Shown: positions 44,741 to 54,946, counted from the stretch's first letter. The stretch: DNA of 64,000 nucleotides from Bacteroides stercoris ATCC 43183 (GCF_025147325.1 NZ_CP102262.1:186001-250000), one strand, 5' to 3'. The notes: generated by a model not told the origin, from the sequence alone. Made by a program: numbers and translations.

Positions 44741-46726
44741 TCATTGTACCTTTTGCATGCGTCCTATCAGCTCATCGCCCAATGCGGTCTTCACGTCAAT
44801 GTGTTTGAGAACGGCCGTTACGAACGGATTGTTTTCGAAGTCACCACGTACCTGTTCAAAATCAAGTTCTTTTTCAAGACGTGAACCATCCGCACCAAAA
44901 CCGGTCATGGAAGCCAGAGAAAATTCCTTTTTGGCATCCTCATAGACCATGCGGTCCAGACCAACAACAGCTTCTTTCCATTTCTCGACAATATGAATTA
45001 TATCTTCTGCAGTCATATTTTCCGGAGCAATGCCATAGAATTCTTCCAACTTCTCATAAGCCCATGTCCACTCGTAGGTATAATAATTCCGGTGCATCCG
45101 TTCAAACTCGGCATTTATATGCTTCAAACGGTTAATCGCACCCGACTCTATGCCGTCTATCAAGGCGTCAATCTCACTTTTGGGAGCTATCAGTCCGGAA
45201 ATATCCACCCATTCGCCGCTACCGATAGGTGTATCAGGCTTCAACCGGGCGCGAATCTCTTCATTGGTATGAAAACCGATACCTTCCAAACGTTTGATAA
45301 CCGAATTGCCAAGAAACTTGTGAATGGCTATCTCATAAAAGCGGATACCTTTCACCAGAGCCGAATTGCGTATCTTGGCACTGTGAAAAGAATAAATATC
45401 GGAAAGTTCGCCGGAAGCATAACGCAGATTTTTTAAAGTCTCCCGTCCCTTGAACATCTTCTGTACGGTATAGGGACTCAACAGATTGTAGTTAATGAAG
45501 TCCAGTTTGTTGGTATCGGTACGCTGGTCGCGCCGGGGCCATTTTTGCGCATCACGGATAGTACCCACACTGCGCAGATTGACGCCGGGCACAAGATATG
45601 TCGTATTGTTCTGTTCTATCAGATAAGAGAACGGCAGGTTGGAAGTATCGGAATGGTTGACGTGACGTCCCATAACCAGAGAGAACGCCCCTACCCTTGC
45701 GGGCCACAGGATATAGGAATCGGAAGTGGTTTTGGCTCCACGCTCCAACGTACCCTGATGGATAGGACCGAGCTTATACATGTGATTACTTTGATTGGAA
45801 CCGGAACCGGCATTCATAAAGGAAAACATACCGGCTATAAGCAAGGTGGATTTGTGATGTGTCACCGTATAAGGTCCGGCAAAAATAGCACACGCTTCAC
45901 CGTTTTCTCCCTGGCAGTTACTGAAAAACAAAGAGTCTGAGGCAGAGTAGTTATGTCCCAGTTTGCAAGCCTGCCCTACAAAGCAACGGGTAAGCATGGC
46001 TCCATCATCCACATGCGAACCGGACGATATGATAAAATTATCGCAAATAACGCCGTGCCCGATATGTACAGGCGCGTTCTCGTTACTGTTGACACTTCCG
46101 TTGTACAGACGACACGTACCACAAATGTGGCAATAGTCGCCAATGCGGACATTCTTGATAGAGCCGGTATTGAGTATCATTACATGGCTGCCGATAGAAC
46201 CGGTAGCGGAAGCATGCTTATTGGAATAGAAATCGGTAATTTCCTTCATCCGCGCAATCAGCTCCGGACGGTGACGGTACAGCGCCATGATATAGGCCTG
46301 ATGAGCAGAAAGTTTGTCACTGATAAGCACTTCGCGCCCACCGGTCTCGTTCAAGACAGACACTTCCACACTGTTACCGAACCTGGACAATCCGTCTACA
46401 AGAATAATGTCTACATTCTCGATAAAAGTATCATGCCCTATTTCATAATTGGCAATGTAGTTTTGGATATTCTCGATGCAGCAATTATCACCCACCGTTA
46501 CATTGTGAAGCGTTACATGCCGCAAACCGGAATGCTTCTTTATTCCACCCGGCAAAGTAAATTCAGAATGGAATACCCCCAAACGCACCTCACCCGAAAA
46601 ACGGGTATGATGTACGAATTCCGTTGAAAACTCTTCTGCAACGGTTACTTTCCCCCAATCATCTGCCAGACACGACTGGCTCTTCAACCGAAGAACTTCG
46701 TCTTCGGTCAAGTTTCTGTAAGTCAT
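44741..46726 (-). CDS. DUF4954 family protein with left-handed beta-helix repeats
   Basis: From ATG 46726 the protein has 661 residues; a TTG three codons upstream is less likely. Residues about 60-380 show imperfect hexapeptide-type repeats (VTVGDNCCIENI, VRIGDYCHICGTC, VHIGHGVICDN, GHNYSASDSLFFSNC). These suggest a left-handed beta-helix as in sugar-nucleotide acyltransferases. The C-terminal 250 residues are helical. DUF4954 proteins are common in Bacteroidetes and uncharacterised; an acyl or sugar-related role is only a fold-based guess. hflX lies upstream on the same strand. Confidence 0.85.
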   Translation of the reverse strand: MTYRNLTEDEVLRLKSQSCLADDWGKVTVAEEFSTEFVHHTRFSGEVRLGVFHSEFTLPGGIKKHSGLRHVTLHNVTVGDNCCIENIQNYIANYEIGHDTFIENVDIILVDGLSRFGNSVEVSVLNETGGREVLISDKLSAHQAYIMALYRHRPELIARMKEITDFYSNKHASATGSIGSHVMILNTGSIKNVRIGDYCHICGTCRLYNGSVNSNENAPVHIGHGVICDNFIISSGSHVDDGAMLTRCFVGQACKLGHNYSASDSLFFSNCQGENGEACAIFAGPYTVTHHKSTLLIAGMFSFMNAGSGSNQSNHMYKLGPIHQGTLERGAKTTSDSYILWPARVGAFSLVMGRHVNHSDTSNLPFSYLIEQNNTTYLVPGVNLRSVGTIRDAQKWPRRDQRTDTNKLDFINYNLLSPYTVQKMFKGRETLKNLRYASGELSDIYSFHSAKIRNSALVKGIRFYEIAIHKFLGNSVIKRLEGIGFHTNEEIRARLKPDTPIGSGEWVDISGLIAPKSEIDALIDGIESGAINRLKHINAEFERMHRNYYTYEWTWAYEKLEEFYGIAPENMTAEDIIHIVEKWKEAVVGLDRMVYEDAKKEFSLASMTGFGADGSRLEKELDFEQVRGDFENNPFVTAVLKHIDVKTALGDELIGRMQKVQ

Positions 46727-46766
46727 AATATTCAAATTAAAAATGAAGAATCAATTCTTCATTGAA

Positions 46767-48026
46767 TTAAACTTCCTCTTCATCGTAAGTCTGATAAAGA
46801 AAGTCGTTATAGGGGTACTTCTGCACATGCAGTTCTTTTACACGCCGGTAAACCACACTCTTCAGTTCCTCTACATTGATACGTTCGCGGGCAGAGATGA
46901 AAAGGCAATTGTCTTCCAACTTCGCCATCCACGTCTTCATCAGTTCTTCGAGTGTTAAGTTTTCTTTGGTTCTGGGGGTAAGGTCGTCGTCCGCTTTCGC
47001 CACATAAGTGTAAGCGTCTATTTTATTGAATACAAGTATCATGGGCTTACCGGATGCACCGATGTCCGCCAATGTCTTGTTCACCACTTCTATCTGCTCT
47101 TCAAAATCAGGGTGGGAAATATCTACGATATGCAACAACAGGTCGGCTTCGCGCACCTCGTCCAACGTAGATTTAAAAGAATCTACCAAATCGGTGGGCA
47201 ACTTACGGATAAAGCCTACCGTGTCCGACAGCAGAAACGGCAGGTTCTCGATAATAACCTTGCGCACCGTAGTGTCCAACGTGGCAAACAGCTTATTCTC
47301 CGCAAACACTTCGCTCTTGGAAAGCAGCGTCATCAGAGTAGATTTACCGACATTGGTATATCCTACCAATGCCACACGAATAAGACGACCGCGGTTCTTG
47401 CGCTGGGTAGCTTTCTGCTTGTCAATCTCCGCCAGACGGTCTTTCAGCAATGACATACGGTTCAGGATGATACGGCGGTCCATTTCCAACTGCGTCTCAC
47501 CCGGTCCGCGCAGACCCACGGAACCTTTACCGCCACCGGCTCCCGAACCGCCTCCCTGACGTTCCAAGTGTGTCCATAAACGTTGCAGACGGGGAAGCAT
47601 GTATTTGTACTGCGCCAACTCAACCTGAGTTTTCGCATTTGCAGTCTGTGCACGCATGGCAAAGATGTCGAGGATGAGTGAGGTACGGTCCAATATCTTT
47701 ATTTTCAGTTCAGCCTCGATATTGCGTATCTGCTTTGCCGAGAGCTCATCATCGAAAATCACCATACCGATTTCGCGCTCGGCTTCTTCTTCGCTGCGGA
47801 TATATTCTTTTATTTCTTCCAGTTTACCCTTGCCGACGTATGTTACAGAGTTTGCCTGGTCTAACTTCTGAGTAAATCTTTTCACTACTTCCGCCCCGGC
47901 TGTCTCAGCCAAGAATGCCAGCTCGTCGAGGTATTCGTTCGTCTTACGCTCATCCTGAGTTTTTGTGATAAGACCTACCAATACTGCGGTTTCGACCTGC
48001 GCTTCGGAAATTACAAATTCTTTCAT
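46767..48026 (-). CDS. hflX: Ribosome-associated GTPase HflX
   Basis: HflX binds and splits stalled ribosomes. The 419-residue protein has the N-terminal HflX domain (SVTYVGKGKLEEIKEYI, DDELSAKQIRNIEAEL) and a glycine-rich GGGSGAGGGKGSVGLRGPGETQLE linker. The GTPase domain carries G1 GYTNVGKSTL, G3 DTVGFIRKLP and G4 NKID. All G motifs are intact. It is followed on the same strand by the DUF4954 gene after 40 bases, so they are probably co-transcribed. Confidence 0.95.
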   Translation of the reverse strand: MKEFVISEAQVETAVLVGLITKTQDERKTNEYLDELAFLAETAGAEVVKRFTQKLDQANSVTYVGKGKLEEIKEYIRSEEEAEREIGMVIFDDELSAKQIRNIEAELKIKILDRTSLILDIFAMRAQTANAKTQVELAQYKYMLPRLQRLWTHLERQGGGSGAGGGKGSVGLRGPGETQLEMDRRIILNRMSLLKDRLAEIDKQKATQRKNRGRLIRVALVGYTNVGKSTLMTLLSKSEVFAENKLFATLDTTVRKVIIENLPFLLSDTVGFIRKLPTDLVDSFKSTLDEVREADLLLHIVDISHPDFEEQIEVVNKTLADIGASGKPMILVFNKIDAYTYVAKADDDLTPRTKENLTLEELMKTWMAKLEDNCLFISARERINVEELKSVVYRRVKELHVQKYPYNDFLYQTYDEEEV

Positions 48027-48074
48027 TCTACTTTATACCTTATTATATATATGTATCTTTATTATATGTGCCGG

Positions 48075-48082
48075 CAAATATA
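48075..48082 (-). promoter_or_regulatory. -7 box of hflX
   Basis: The minus strand reads TATATTTG, 48 bases upstream of the hflX ATG. Confidence 0.45.
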
Positions 48083-48188
48083 AGAAAAAACAAAACCATT
48101 CTCATAGTGTTCATTCCCATTTTTAATAATAAGGATAGGGATTCCTGTCGTAAACCACCGAGCGCCGCCAGATGCCACAAAACGGAAA

Positions 48189-48237
48189 GCGGATGTGCCA
48201 GCCCATACCTTCCGGTCTTTCGGCCTTGCACACCCGC
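48189..48237 (-). terminator. Possible hairpin terminator after the SusD gene
   Basis: GCGGATGTGC (48189-48198) pairs with GCACACCCGC (48228-48237), with one G-T pair, downstream of the leftward SusC/SusD genes. The T-rich tail on the minus strand is weak, so this is tentative. Confidence 0.3.
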
Positions 48238-48259
48238 CTTAATTATTTACGGATTCCGT

Positions 48260-49927
48260 TTATTTCATTTCGATAGCACTGTTATAATCGCTTTCACGGT
48301 TCGGAAGAATCCATTTCCAGAACTCCGATACATAGTTGCCATCTTTAAATCCGAATGTTCCGCTAATATACGAACTGTAATTACCGCCTTCCTTAAAAGA
48401 GTTACGAACCACCGGATCGCCCCAACGTTTGCAGTCATACCAACTGAAACCTTCGCCCCATAACTCCAGACGACGGTATTTCTTAATCTCTTTCAGTAAA
48501 TCCTCACCGGTAACCGTGCACGTATATTGAGGGTCACGACCGCTATTTTTATTCAATTCAACCAAGCTGTTTTGTGCAGCAGTCGGGTCTGAACTCAGAT
48601 AGTAATTAGCTTCCGCCTCAATCAACAACATCTCCGAAGCACGGAAAATGGGCTGACAACCTACAGCAGGCTGTGCCGTAGCCTGGAATTTCAGGCTGGC
48701 ATAAGCATATGCCTGTGACGTAGCAGATGCTACTGTCTCCTTTACATACTTATTGGCTTTCGTAGAAGCGGCCTGACCCTCCGCTGTGTTGTTAAATTTA
48801 TTGGCATTACGGCTTTCAGTACCTACAACCTCCAAGAATGTTTTACTTCCATCTTCCGGCAAGAATGTAGACTCCGTCAAGAACAATCCTTTACGAATAT
48901 CGCTGTCGGCAAAAGACTCAACCAAATCACGATTGATACATACATTGATATTTTGCTGCGCATAGTAACCGTTACAAGCCATGAAGAGCTGCCATCCATA
49001 ATACCAGATAGTTTCGGAAGCATCATTGTACACACCCCAAATCCACTCACTGCTGGGAGTGCAGAAACCGCTATAATATGTATTCGTGTCCATCAAGGGG
49101 AAATTGGCACGTGCCAAAGCCGCATGTTCCTTGGCCACGGCATAATCCTGACGTGTTAAAGCAGCACGGGCATAAATGGCATGAGCCACCGGAGCATCCG
49201 GGAAACTGATATTAGAGGTAGCATCCCAGTAAATGTCATCGCGGGTAAGTCCGGAAACCTCATATAATCTAAGGGCTTCATCAAGATCATCATAAACCTG
49301 CTTATAGGTTTCGGCCAATGTAGACAACTTCAAGTCTGTCTCTTCACCAGCTTCGGCCACTTCCTTAATGCGCAGTACCACACCATCGGTAGCACCATCA
49401 TTACTACGTGCCCAAGGCTCACAATATAATTCAGCCAAACGGAAGAAAGAATAAGCACGGAATGTAAGCGCCTCGGCTTTCAAGAAGTCTTTCTCCTCTT
49501 GCGAACCTTCTGCTTTATCAATACGATTGATTACCGCATTGGCATTTCCGATAATCAGATAATAGTAATACCAGGGGTAAGAATCATAGATAGAACTGCT
49601 GCTCTGGGTTATAGTAGACTGGTTGTTCATCAGCGGAGACCATCCCGGTGCCATATAAGGGAAGTTGAAATCCTGACCGGGATATTCGCCATAAAGCAAC
49701 TTCATAGTACCTTCGCCGTTGAAGTTTTGTCCATAATAGGCATGTTGCTGAACCATTGTCCTGCAAATACCGTTGATAACAAGTTTTGCATTATCCGTTG
49801 TAGAGAAAATCACATCTCCCTCCGCAGTCTGCGTGGAGTCTGTATTGAGCCAACTGTCCGAGCAAGAGGTAAATCCCAACAGACAGCCGAGTCCTAATAT
49901 CATTACGTTCTTGAATGTATATTTCAT
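48260..49927 (-). CDS. SusD/RagB family surface lipoprotein (expressed cassette)
   Basis: The 555-residue protein has a lipoprotein signal with lipobox GFTSC (Cys22). TPR-like SusD helices follow (AEALTFRAYSFFRLAELYCEPWA), then the C-terminal YDCKRWGDPVVR region and IFRASEMLLIEAEANYYL. SusD proteins form a lid over the SusC transporter on the cell surface and select glycans or other ligands. The gene starts 13 bases after the SusC stop. No glycosidase or regulator genes accompany the pair, so the ligand cannot be inferred. Confidence 0.95.
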   Translation of the reverse strand: MKYTFKNVMILGLGCLLGFTSCSDSWLNTDSTQTAEGDVIFSTTDNAKLVINGICRTMVQQHAYYGQNFNGEGTMKLLYGEYPGQDFNFPYMAPGWSPLMNNQSTITQSSSSIYDSYPWYYYYLIIGNANAVINRIDKAEGSQEEKDFLKAEALTFRAYSFFRLAELYCEPWARSNDGATDGVVLRIKEVAEAGEETDLKLSTLAETYKQVYDDLDEALRLYEVSGLTRDDIYWDATSNISFPDAPVAHAIYARAALTRQDYAVAKEHAALARANFPLMDTNTYYSGFCTPSSEWIWGVYNDASETIWYYGWQLFMACNGYYAQQNINVCINRDLVESFADSDIRKGLFLTESTFLPEDGSKTFLEVVGTESRNANKFNNTAEGQAASTKANKYVKETVASATSQAYAYASLKFQATAQPAVGCQPIFRASEMLLIEAEANYYLSSDPTAAQNSLVELNKNSGRDPQYTCTVTGEDLLKEIKKYRRLELWGEGFSWYDCKRWGDPVVRNSFKEGGNYSSYISGTFGFKDGNYVSEFWKWILPNRESDYNSAIEMK

Positions 49928-49940
49928 AATCTGTTTCGTT

Positions 49941-52900
49941 TTAGAAGTTTAAATTAAGTCCGAGCGTAAACACACGTGCCGCAACGAATGTATTATCTTG
50001 AGAACCGGTGAAGCTATATTGAGGATTCATACCCTTACGCGCCGTAAAAGTAGCCGCATTTTCAATGGAGCCGTAAACGCTCAATCCACCCAATCCCCAT
50101 TTTGTAACGACTTTCTTTGGGAAAGAATAGTTCAGATTGATATTTTTGATGACAAAATAAGAAGCATCCGTCAGCCAGCGTGAACTTGCACCATAAGAAG
50201 TAGAAGCCAAGCTTGAAAGGTCGAACTGAGGCGTACCGTTCGGATTCAAACGATTGGGAGAATCTTCGGTCATACCTTCCGGAACAGCTTGCCAGCCATT
50301 CAGCACATCCTTATGCAAGGCTCCCGGACCATTAGTCGTAGTATACATTAATCCTTGATAATTATAATCATATACTTTTCCGCCCAATGAATATGTACAG
50401 AGTACGGAAAGTGTCAGGTCTTTCCATGTCAAAGAGGTATTGATACTTCCATATACATCGGGCAGTGCACTGCCTTGCCATTCTTTTTCGGCATATGATG
50501 TATTGTACACGTAGTTTTTACCGTTGATAGTAACATACTCATCTTGAGCTTTCAAAGCATTGATTGTACTTTCACCCAGCTGTGAGTTTGCATTATAAAG
50601 CGCACGTCCGTTCATTTGGTCTACTCCGGCATAAGTATAAGTATAGAATTCATAGATGCTGTGTCCTTCACTGTAATTCTGTGTTCCATGCAGAATGTCT
50701 TTACCGCCGGGCAATTTTGTAATTTCGTTATGGATAGTAGTCAGGTTCAAACCGATATTCCACTTCCAATCTTTAGTCCGGATGGCATCTACATCCATAG
50801 CAACTTCAAGACCGGTATTGCGAACACTACCTATGTTAGCAAAATATTGTGACATTCCGGACGGCGTCTCGTCAGAAGTGGCAAACCAGTCGGTTGCACC
50901 GGCAGAAAGCGGATTGTGAACCGTGAAAAGCAAATCTTTAGATGTTTTATTGAAGAAATCCAAAGAGAAATTGAAACGGTTGAACAAACGACCTTCCAAC
51001 GCGATATCCAATGAACCGGAAGTTTCCCATTTCAAGTTCTTATTAGGTATCTGAATTTTATAGAACGCACCGATACCGGCATTGACATCCGAATAGAACA
51101 GTTCCTTGTAAGCATAATAATCGGCACCGGCATCATTACCAACTTCACCGTAAGAAACACGGAACTTCAAATTATCAATCCATGTAAGGTCTTTCATGAA
51201 CTTCTCCTGAGAAATAATCCAGCTTGCACCCAGCGACCAGAAATTACCCCACGGATCGGAGAAACGTGAAGAACCGTCGCGACGGAATGAAGCATCCAGG
51301 AAGTATCTTTCCGCAAAATTATAGCGTGCACGGGAAAGATAGCTTTCCGTAGTGTATTCTTGGTTATAACCATCGATACTTGTCATTTTTGCAAAATTGC
51401 TCATCTCCGTATTTCCACTGACTTTCATCTGTTCCTTCATCATGAAATCATAATTATAGGAGTGCTTGAAAGATTCGTGAGCCAGCAATACATCGATATG
51501 GTGCTTATCAAAATCGTGAGTCCATGTCAGTTCCTGTGTAAAACGGTATTCGCGTGTACGGTCATGTACTTTTGAAAGACGGCCGTTGTTAGCAGCACCG
51601 TCACCGCAATAGGGGTTATTGAAGGCTTTTTCCGTGTTATTTACATTATAGAGGTCCCCCCTTACAGTAGCCGCAAAATCTTTCAAGAAAGAAATCGTAC
51701 CATATATCTGACCTGATACGGCATTACGTTCCTTACGGCTGATATCATTCTGAATCTCATAAATAATATTACGACCACTCAAATAATCATAGTTACTTAT
51801 ATCATAAGAGTTACCGTTGCCATCTGTAGCCACGCTTCCGTCTTCATTATGCATCAAATAAGGATAGACCGGTGCCATCTGACCGGCTGTATAGAACGGA
51901 TTAGCAAAATATGCATCATGAGCATTAGCCTGATAATTAGAGCCGGACATTGTTCCGCTCAGACTTACACCTGTTTTAAACCAGGAAGTCGGCTGATAGT
52001 TAGCCTTCAAACGTGCAGTGAAACGGTCATAATCCGAGCCAATGATATATCCTTTCTCATTCAAATAGCCGAAAGAAGAGAAAATATCATACTTTTCTCC
52101 CATAGCATCCGCACTGGCTGTGTATTCCTGACGATAACCTGTGCGCTCCAATGCCTTCAACCAATCCAAATCATTGTAACCGGGTTTTACCTTTGCAACG
52201 AACTTTCCATTTTCATCGAACATGGCAGCACCGTTCTTATCAAAGATAGGAGAAAAAACAATGTCATCATTGACTGTTTTAGATGCTTCGAATGCTTGTT
52301 GCGGAGTAACTCCACCGTCTTTTTCCCAATAGCTTTGCATACCGGAACGCATAGCTTCCATCCATTGGTTTACGCCCAATTTGTCATATTCCGGTATACC
52401 ACGGGTATACATACCCTGCTTCACACCAATCCGGAAGTTCAACTTATGACTTTTACCTTTTTTAGTGGTAATCATGATAACTCCATTAGCAGCCTTATTA
52501 CCATAAAGAGCGGCAGATGAAGCATCTTTCAGAACAGAAATAGATTCAATATCCTGCGGATTGATATCATTCAAGCTTCCGCCATAAGGAGAGCCGTCTA
52601 CGACAATCAGCGGAGCATTAGTTCCGTTTACAGAACCAAATCCGCGAATACGGATTTCGGATTTATCGCTACCCGGCTCGCCATATGAGTTATTCACCTG
52701 AATACCGGGAGCAGCACCTTCCAAAGTTCCCGTTACTTCAGTAACAGGGCGCATCTCCAGTTTCTTTGAGTCGATAGAAGCTACAGCACCTGTAATGGAC
52801 TGGCGGCTAGCAGTACCGTAAGCAACAACGACAACTTCATCAAGTACCTCAGTATCAGGCTTCAATACCACTTTTAAGTTCGGTTTGATAGCCACTTCCT

Positions 52901-53147
52901 GAGTCTGCATACCGATGTATGAAATCTGCAAAGTTTTCGCAGAACTTGGTACATTCAGTAATGTAAAATCACCATCTACATTGGTAATAGCACCGATTTG
53001 CGTACCTTTTACCAATACAGAAGCTCCAATAACTGGCTGCCCATCTTCTTCAGAAATCACAACACCTGTGACTTTCTGTGTTTGGGCAGTTACCAGACCT
53101 ATACCCACAAAAAGGCAGGCCAATAACAGCATTAATTTTCTTTTCAT
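49941..53147 (-). CDS. SusC/RagA TonB-linked outer membrane transporter, apparently the expressed copy
   Basis: The 1068-residue protein has a signal peptide (MKRKLMLLLACLFVGIGLVTAQ). A carboxypeptidase-regulatory-like domain follows at about residues 25-95 (VVISEEDGQPVIGASVLVKG). Next come the TonB-box-like DEVVVVAYG, a plug with the RIRGFGSVNGTNAPLIVVDG motif and a 22-strand barrel. It is the only one of three susC genes here with a promoter, signal peptide and start codon. The recombination site covers codons 68-77, so residues 1-67 are a leader that can be re-attached to the silent copies at 55359 and 61590. The C-terminus ends in the usual barrel motif (VFTLGLNLNF). Confidence 0.95.
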   Translation of the reverse strand: MKRKLMLLLACLFVGIGLVTAQTQKVTGVVISEEDGQPVIGASVLVKGTQIGAITNVDGDFTLLNVPSSAKTLQISYIGMQTQEVAIKPNLKVVLKPDTEVLDEVVVVAYGTASRQSITGAVASIDSKKLEMRPVTEVTGTLEGAAPGIQVNNSYGEPGSDKSEIRIRGFGSVNGTNAPLIVVDGSPYGGSLNDINPQDIESISVLKDASSAALYGNKAANGVIMITTKKGKSHKLNFRIGVKQGMYTRGIPEYDKLGVNQWMEAMRSGMQSYWEKDGGVTPQQAFEASKTVNDDIVFSPIFDKNGAAMFDENGKFVAKVKPGYNDLDWLKALERTGYRQEYTASADAMGEKYDIFSSFGYLNEKGYIIGSDYDRFTARLKANYQPTSWFKTGVSLSGTMSGSNYQANAHDAYFANPFYTAGQMAPVYPYLMHNEDGSVATDGNGNSYDISNYDYLSGRNIIYEIQNDISRKERNAVSGQIYGTISFLKDFAATVRGDLYNVNNTEKAFNNPYCGDGAANNGRLSKVHDRTREYRFTQELTWTHDFDKHHIDVLLAHESFKHSYNYDFMMKEQMKVSGNTEMSNFAKMTSIDGYNQEYTTESYLSRARYNFAERYFLDASFRRDGSSRFSDPWGNFWSLGASWIISQEKFMKDLTWIDNLKFRVSYGEVGNDAGADYYAYKELFYSDVNAGIGAFYKIQIPNKNLKWETSGSLDIALEGRLFNRFNFSLDFFNKTSKDLLFTVHNPLSAGATDWFATSDETPSGMSQYFANIGSVRNTGLEVAMDVDAIRTKDWKWNIGLNLTTIHNEITKLPGGKDILHGTQNYSEGHSIYEFYTYTYAGVDQMNGRALYNANSQLGESTINALKAQDEYVTINGKNYVYNTSYAEKEWQGSALPDVYGSINTSLTWKDLTLSVLCTYSLGGKVYDYNYQGLMYTTTNGPGALHKDVLNGWQAVPEGMTEDSPNRLNPNGTPQFDLSSLASTSYGASSRWLTDASYFVIKNINLNYSFPKKVVTKWGLGGLSVYGSIENAATFTARKGMNPQYSFTGSQDNTFVAARVFTLGLNLNF
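52919..52946 (-). other. Inverted recombination site in the expressed susC
   Basis: On the minus strand the site begins AGTTCTGCGAAAACTTTGCA and continues GATTTCAT. The 28 bases are identical to 61590-61617 and differ from 55362-55389 at one base. The core TCTGC...GCAGA is nearly palindromic. It starts exactly at codon 68 of susC. Confidence 0.8.
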
Positions 53148-53598
53148 AAATTCTCTCTTAAAGTTTAACTTTACATTAATTGTTTCTTTACTCTAACAAA
53201 ATGCAAATATATTAATAAATATGAAACACACAACTATTTTATTGAAAAAACCTTGTAAATCTATCAATCTGTTAAGAATTTCGATTATTTTATGCTGAAT
53301 AGCATGTTTTATGCAATTATAGAACCTTAAAATGGTAATGTTTACTACCACTATGTTTTAATCATTTTGTTCTATTATTAATCCGAATATATATATTTTA
53401 AAATAAAATAGTTAAAAACGCTCTCATATTTACGCTAGTGCATCCGATAAAGCAAGATATCTTGAATCTTTTGAGTGACTTCAAAGAACAGACCGTCAAA
53501 GAAAGAGTCTTTTTTTGCAGATATTAATTCTTATTCAAACCCTGTTTTGCACAGAATATCATCTTATTTGTTTATAGTATTAATCAAAATAACTTGAG
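53148..53598. other. AT-rich intergenic region between susC and the recombinase gene
   Basis: This 451-base stretch has no gene. It contains the leftward susC promoter (53204-53233) and the 5' flank of the recombinase gene. A 12-base word CCTGTTTTGCAC at 53541-53552 recurs at 54982-54993, on the other side of the recombinase gene. No good -7 box for the recombinase is seen. Confidence 0.6.
53204..53233 (-). promoter_or_regulatory. Promoter of the expressed susC/susD cassette
   Basis: On the minus strand, a TTG (53231-53233) and a -7 box TATATTTG (53204-53211) are exactly 19 bases apart, 57 bases upstream of the susC ATG. It lies inside the segment predicted to invert, so it would move with the leader. 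Confidence 0.65.
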
Positions 53599-54804
53599 AT
53601 GAATAAAATTATTTACAGTCTTGTGTACAACAGAAAGAAATGTCTGAACAAAAGAGGAATGGCACTGGTACAAGTAGAAGCTTATTTGGACAGAAAGAAG
53701 AAATACTTTTCAACCAAAGTCTATCTGAAACCGGAACAATGGGATGCAAAAAAACTAGTTGTAAAAAACCACCCTAATGCAGATGCTCTCAACCGCCTGA
53801 TTTACGAATTTGTCGCAGCAATAGAGAAAAAAGAATTGGAATTATGGCAGCAGGGCAAACGTATATCATTGGAATTATTAAAGGATGCTTTAGCTACCAG
53901 AGAGAACAATTCTTCATTTATATCTTTCTTTAAGCAAGAGGTTTCGAATTCGTCTTTAAAGGACAGCACCAAACGCAATCATCTTTCTACTCTTCTATTG
54001 CTGCAAGAATTCAAAAGGGATATAGTATTTTCCGATTTGACATTCGAGTTTGTTTCATCTTTTGAGTACTTCCTGCAACAGAAAGGATATCATACCAATA
54101 CCATTGCGAAACATATGAAACATTTAAAACGCCACATAAATATTGCTATTAATAAAGAATATATTGAAATCCAGAAATATGCTTTCAGGAAGTATAAAAT
54201 AAAAACCGTGGAAAACAAACACACCCATTTAGTACCAGAAGAACTGGAACAATTGGAACGTTTGAGCCTGACGGACAAGCATATGAAACTGCAAAAGTCC
54301 TTGGATGCTTTTCTGTTCTGCTGTTATGCAGGAATGCGATACTCTGATTTTACAAATTTATCAAAGAAAAACATTGTAGATATAAATCAGGAAACGTGGC
54401 TTATATATAAATCTGTAAAGACCGGAACAGAAGTGCGGTTACCCCTTTATCTCCTTTTTGCAGGCAAAGGAATTGTAATCCTTAATAAATACCGCAATAA
54501 TCTGGAGGATTTTTTCCGCTTAAGAGATAACTCAAATATTAATAAAGACCTGATAATCATTGCGAAATTGGCAGGGTTATCAAAAAAGATTTCATTTCAC
54601 ACAGCCCGTCACACCAATGCAACTTTACTTATATATAATGGTGTAAATATCACTACTGTACAAAAGCTGCTTGGTCATAAAAGCGTAAAAACGACACAAG
54701 TGTATACCAATATTATGGATATGACGATTGTCCATGACTTGGAAAAAATAAAGCAAGCAGCACTTGGTATCAAAAAAAAGACAGATAACAGCTTTAATAA
54801 GTAG
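53599..54804 (+). CDS. Tyrosine site-specific recombinase, probable shufflon invertase
   Basis: The 401-residue protein has an N-terminal arm-binding region (residues 1-60), a SAM-like core-binding domain at about 105-205, and a catalytic domain. The full catalytic set is visible: Arg247 in AGMRYSD, Lys274 in KSVKTG, His334 and Arg337 in FHTARH, His360 in LLGHKS and Tyr369 in QVYTNI. It belongs to the Bacteroidetes integrase group that includes the Tsr invertases. It lies inside the segment bounded by inverted recombination sites, between expressed and silent susC genes, which points to inversion rather than element integration. Composition is AT-rich. Confidence 0.92.
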   Translation: MNKIIYSLVYNRKKCLNKRGMALVQVEAYLDRKKKYFSTKVYLKPEQWDAKKLVVKNHPNADALNRLIYEFVAAIEKKELELWQQGKRISLELLKDALATRENNSSFISFFKQEVSNSSLKDSTKRNHLSTLLLLQEFKRDIVFSDLTFEFVSSFEYFLQQKGYHTNTIAKHMKHLKRHINIAINKEYIEIQKYAFRKYKIKTVENKHTHLVPEELEQLERLSLTDKHMKLQKSLDAFLFCCYAGMRYSDFTNLSKKNIVDINQETWLIYKSVKTGTEVRLPLYLLFAGKGIVILNKYRNNLEDFFRLRDNSNINKDLIIIAKLAGLSKKISFHTARHTNATLLIYNGVNITTVQKLLGHKSVKTTQVYTNIMDMTIVHDLEKIKQAALGIKKKTDNSFNK

Positions 54805-54828
54805 TAAGCAAGTTGTTTTGTAATGCTG

Positions 54829-54863
54829 GAACTTTTAGTTTTCTCCTATAAAACTAAAAGTTT
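54829..54863. repeat. Two palindromic units of the same 22-bp-spaced type as upstream of copA
   Basis: GAACTTTTAGTTT (54829-54841) and AAACTAAAAGTTT (54851-54863) are separated by the 9-base spacer TCTCCTATA, giving the same 22-bp period. The second unit is identical to the first unit of the copA array (30722-30734). The pair can also fold into a single long hairpin shortly after the recombinase stop. Confidence 0.75.
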
Positions 54864-54946
54864 TACACCGATAACCAATAAATTATTCCATGCAATCAGG
54901 TGTAAATACACATAGGGGTTAGCCCATTTTTAAAGCAATGTGTGGC

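Noticed and set aside
53599..54804. Recombinase as the integrase of an integrative element or phage
   Set aside because: No phage, conjugation or cargo genes, tRNA target or element ends surround it. It is flanked by inverted sites in susC genes.
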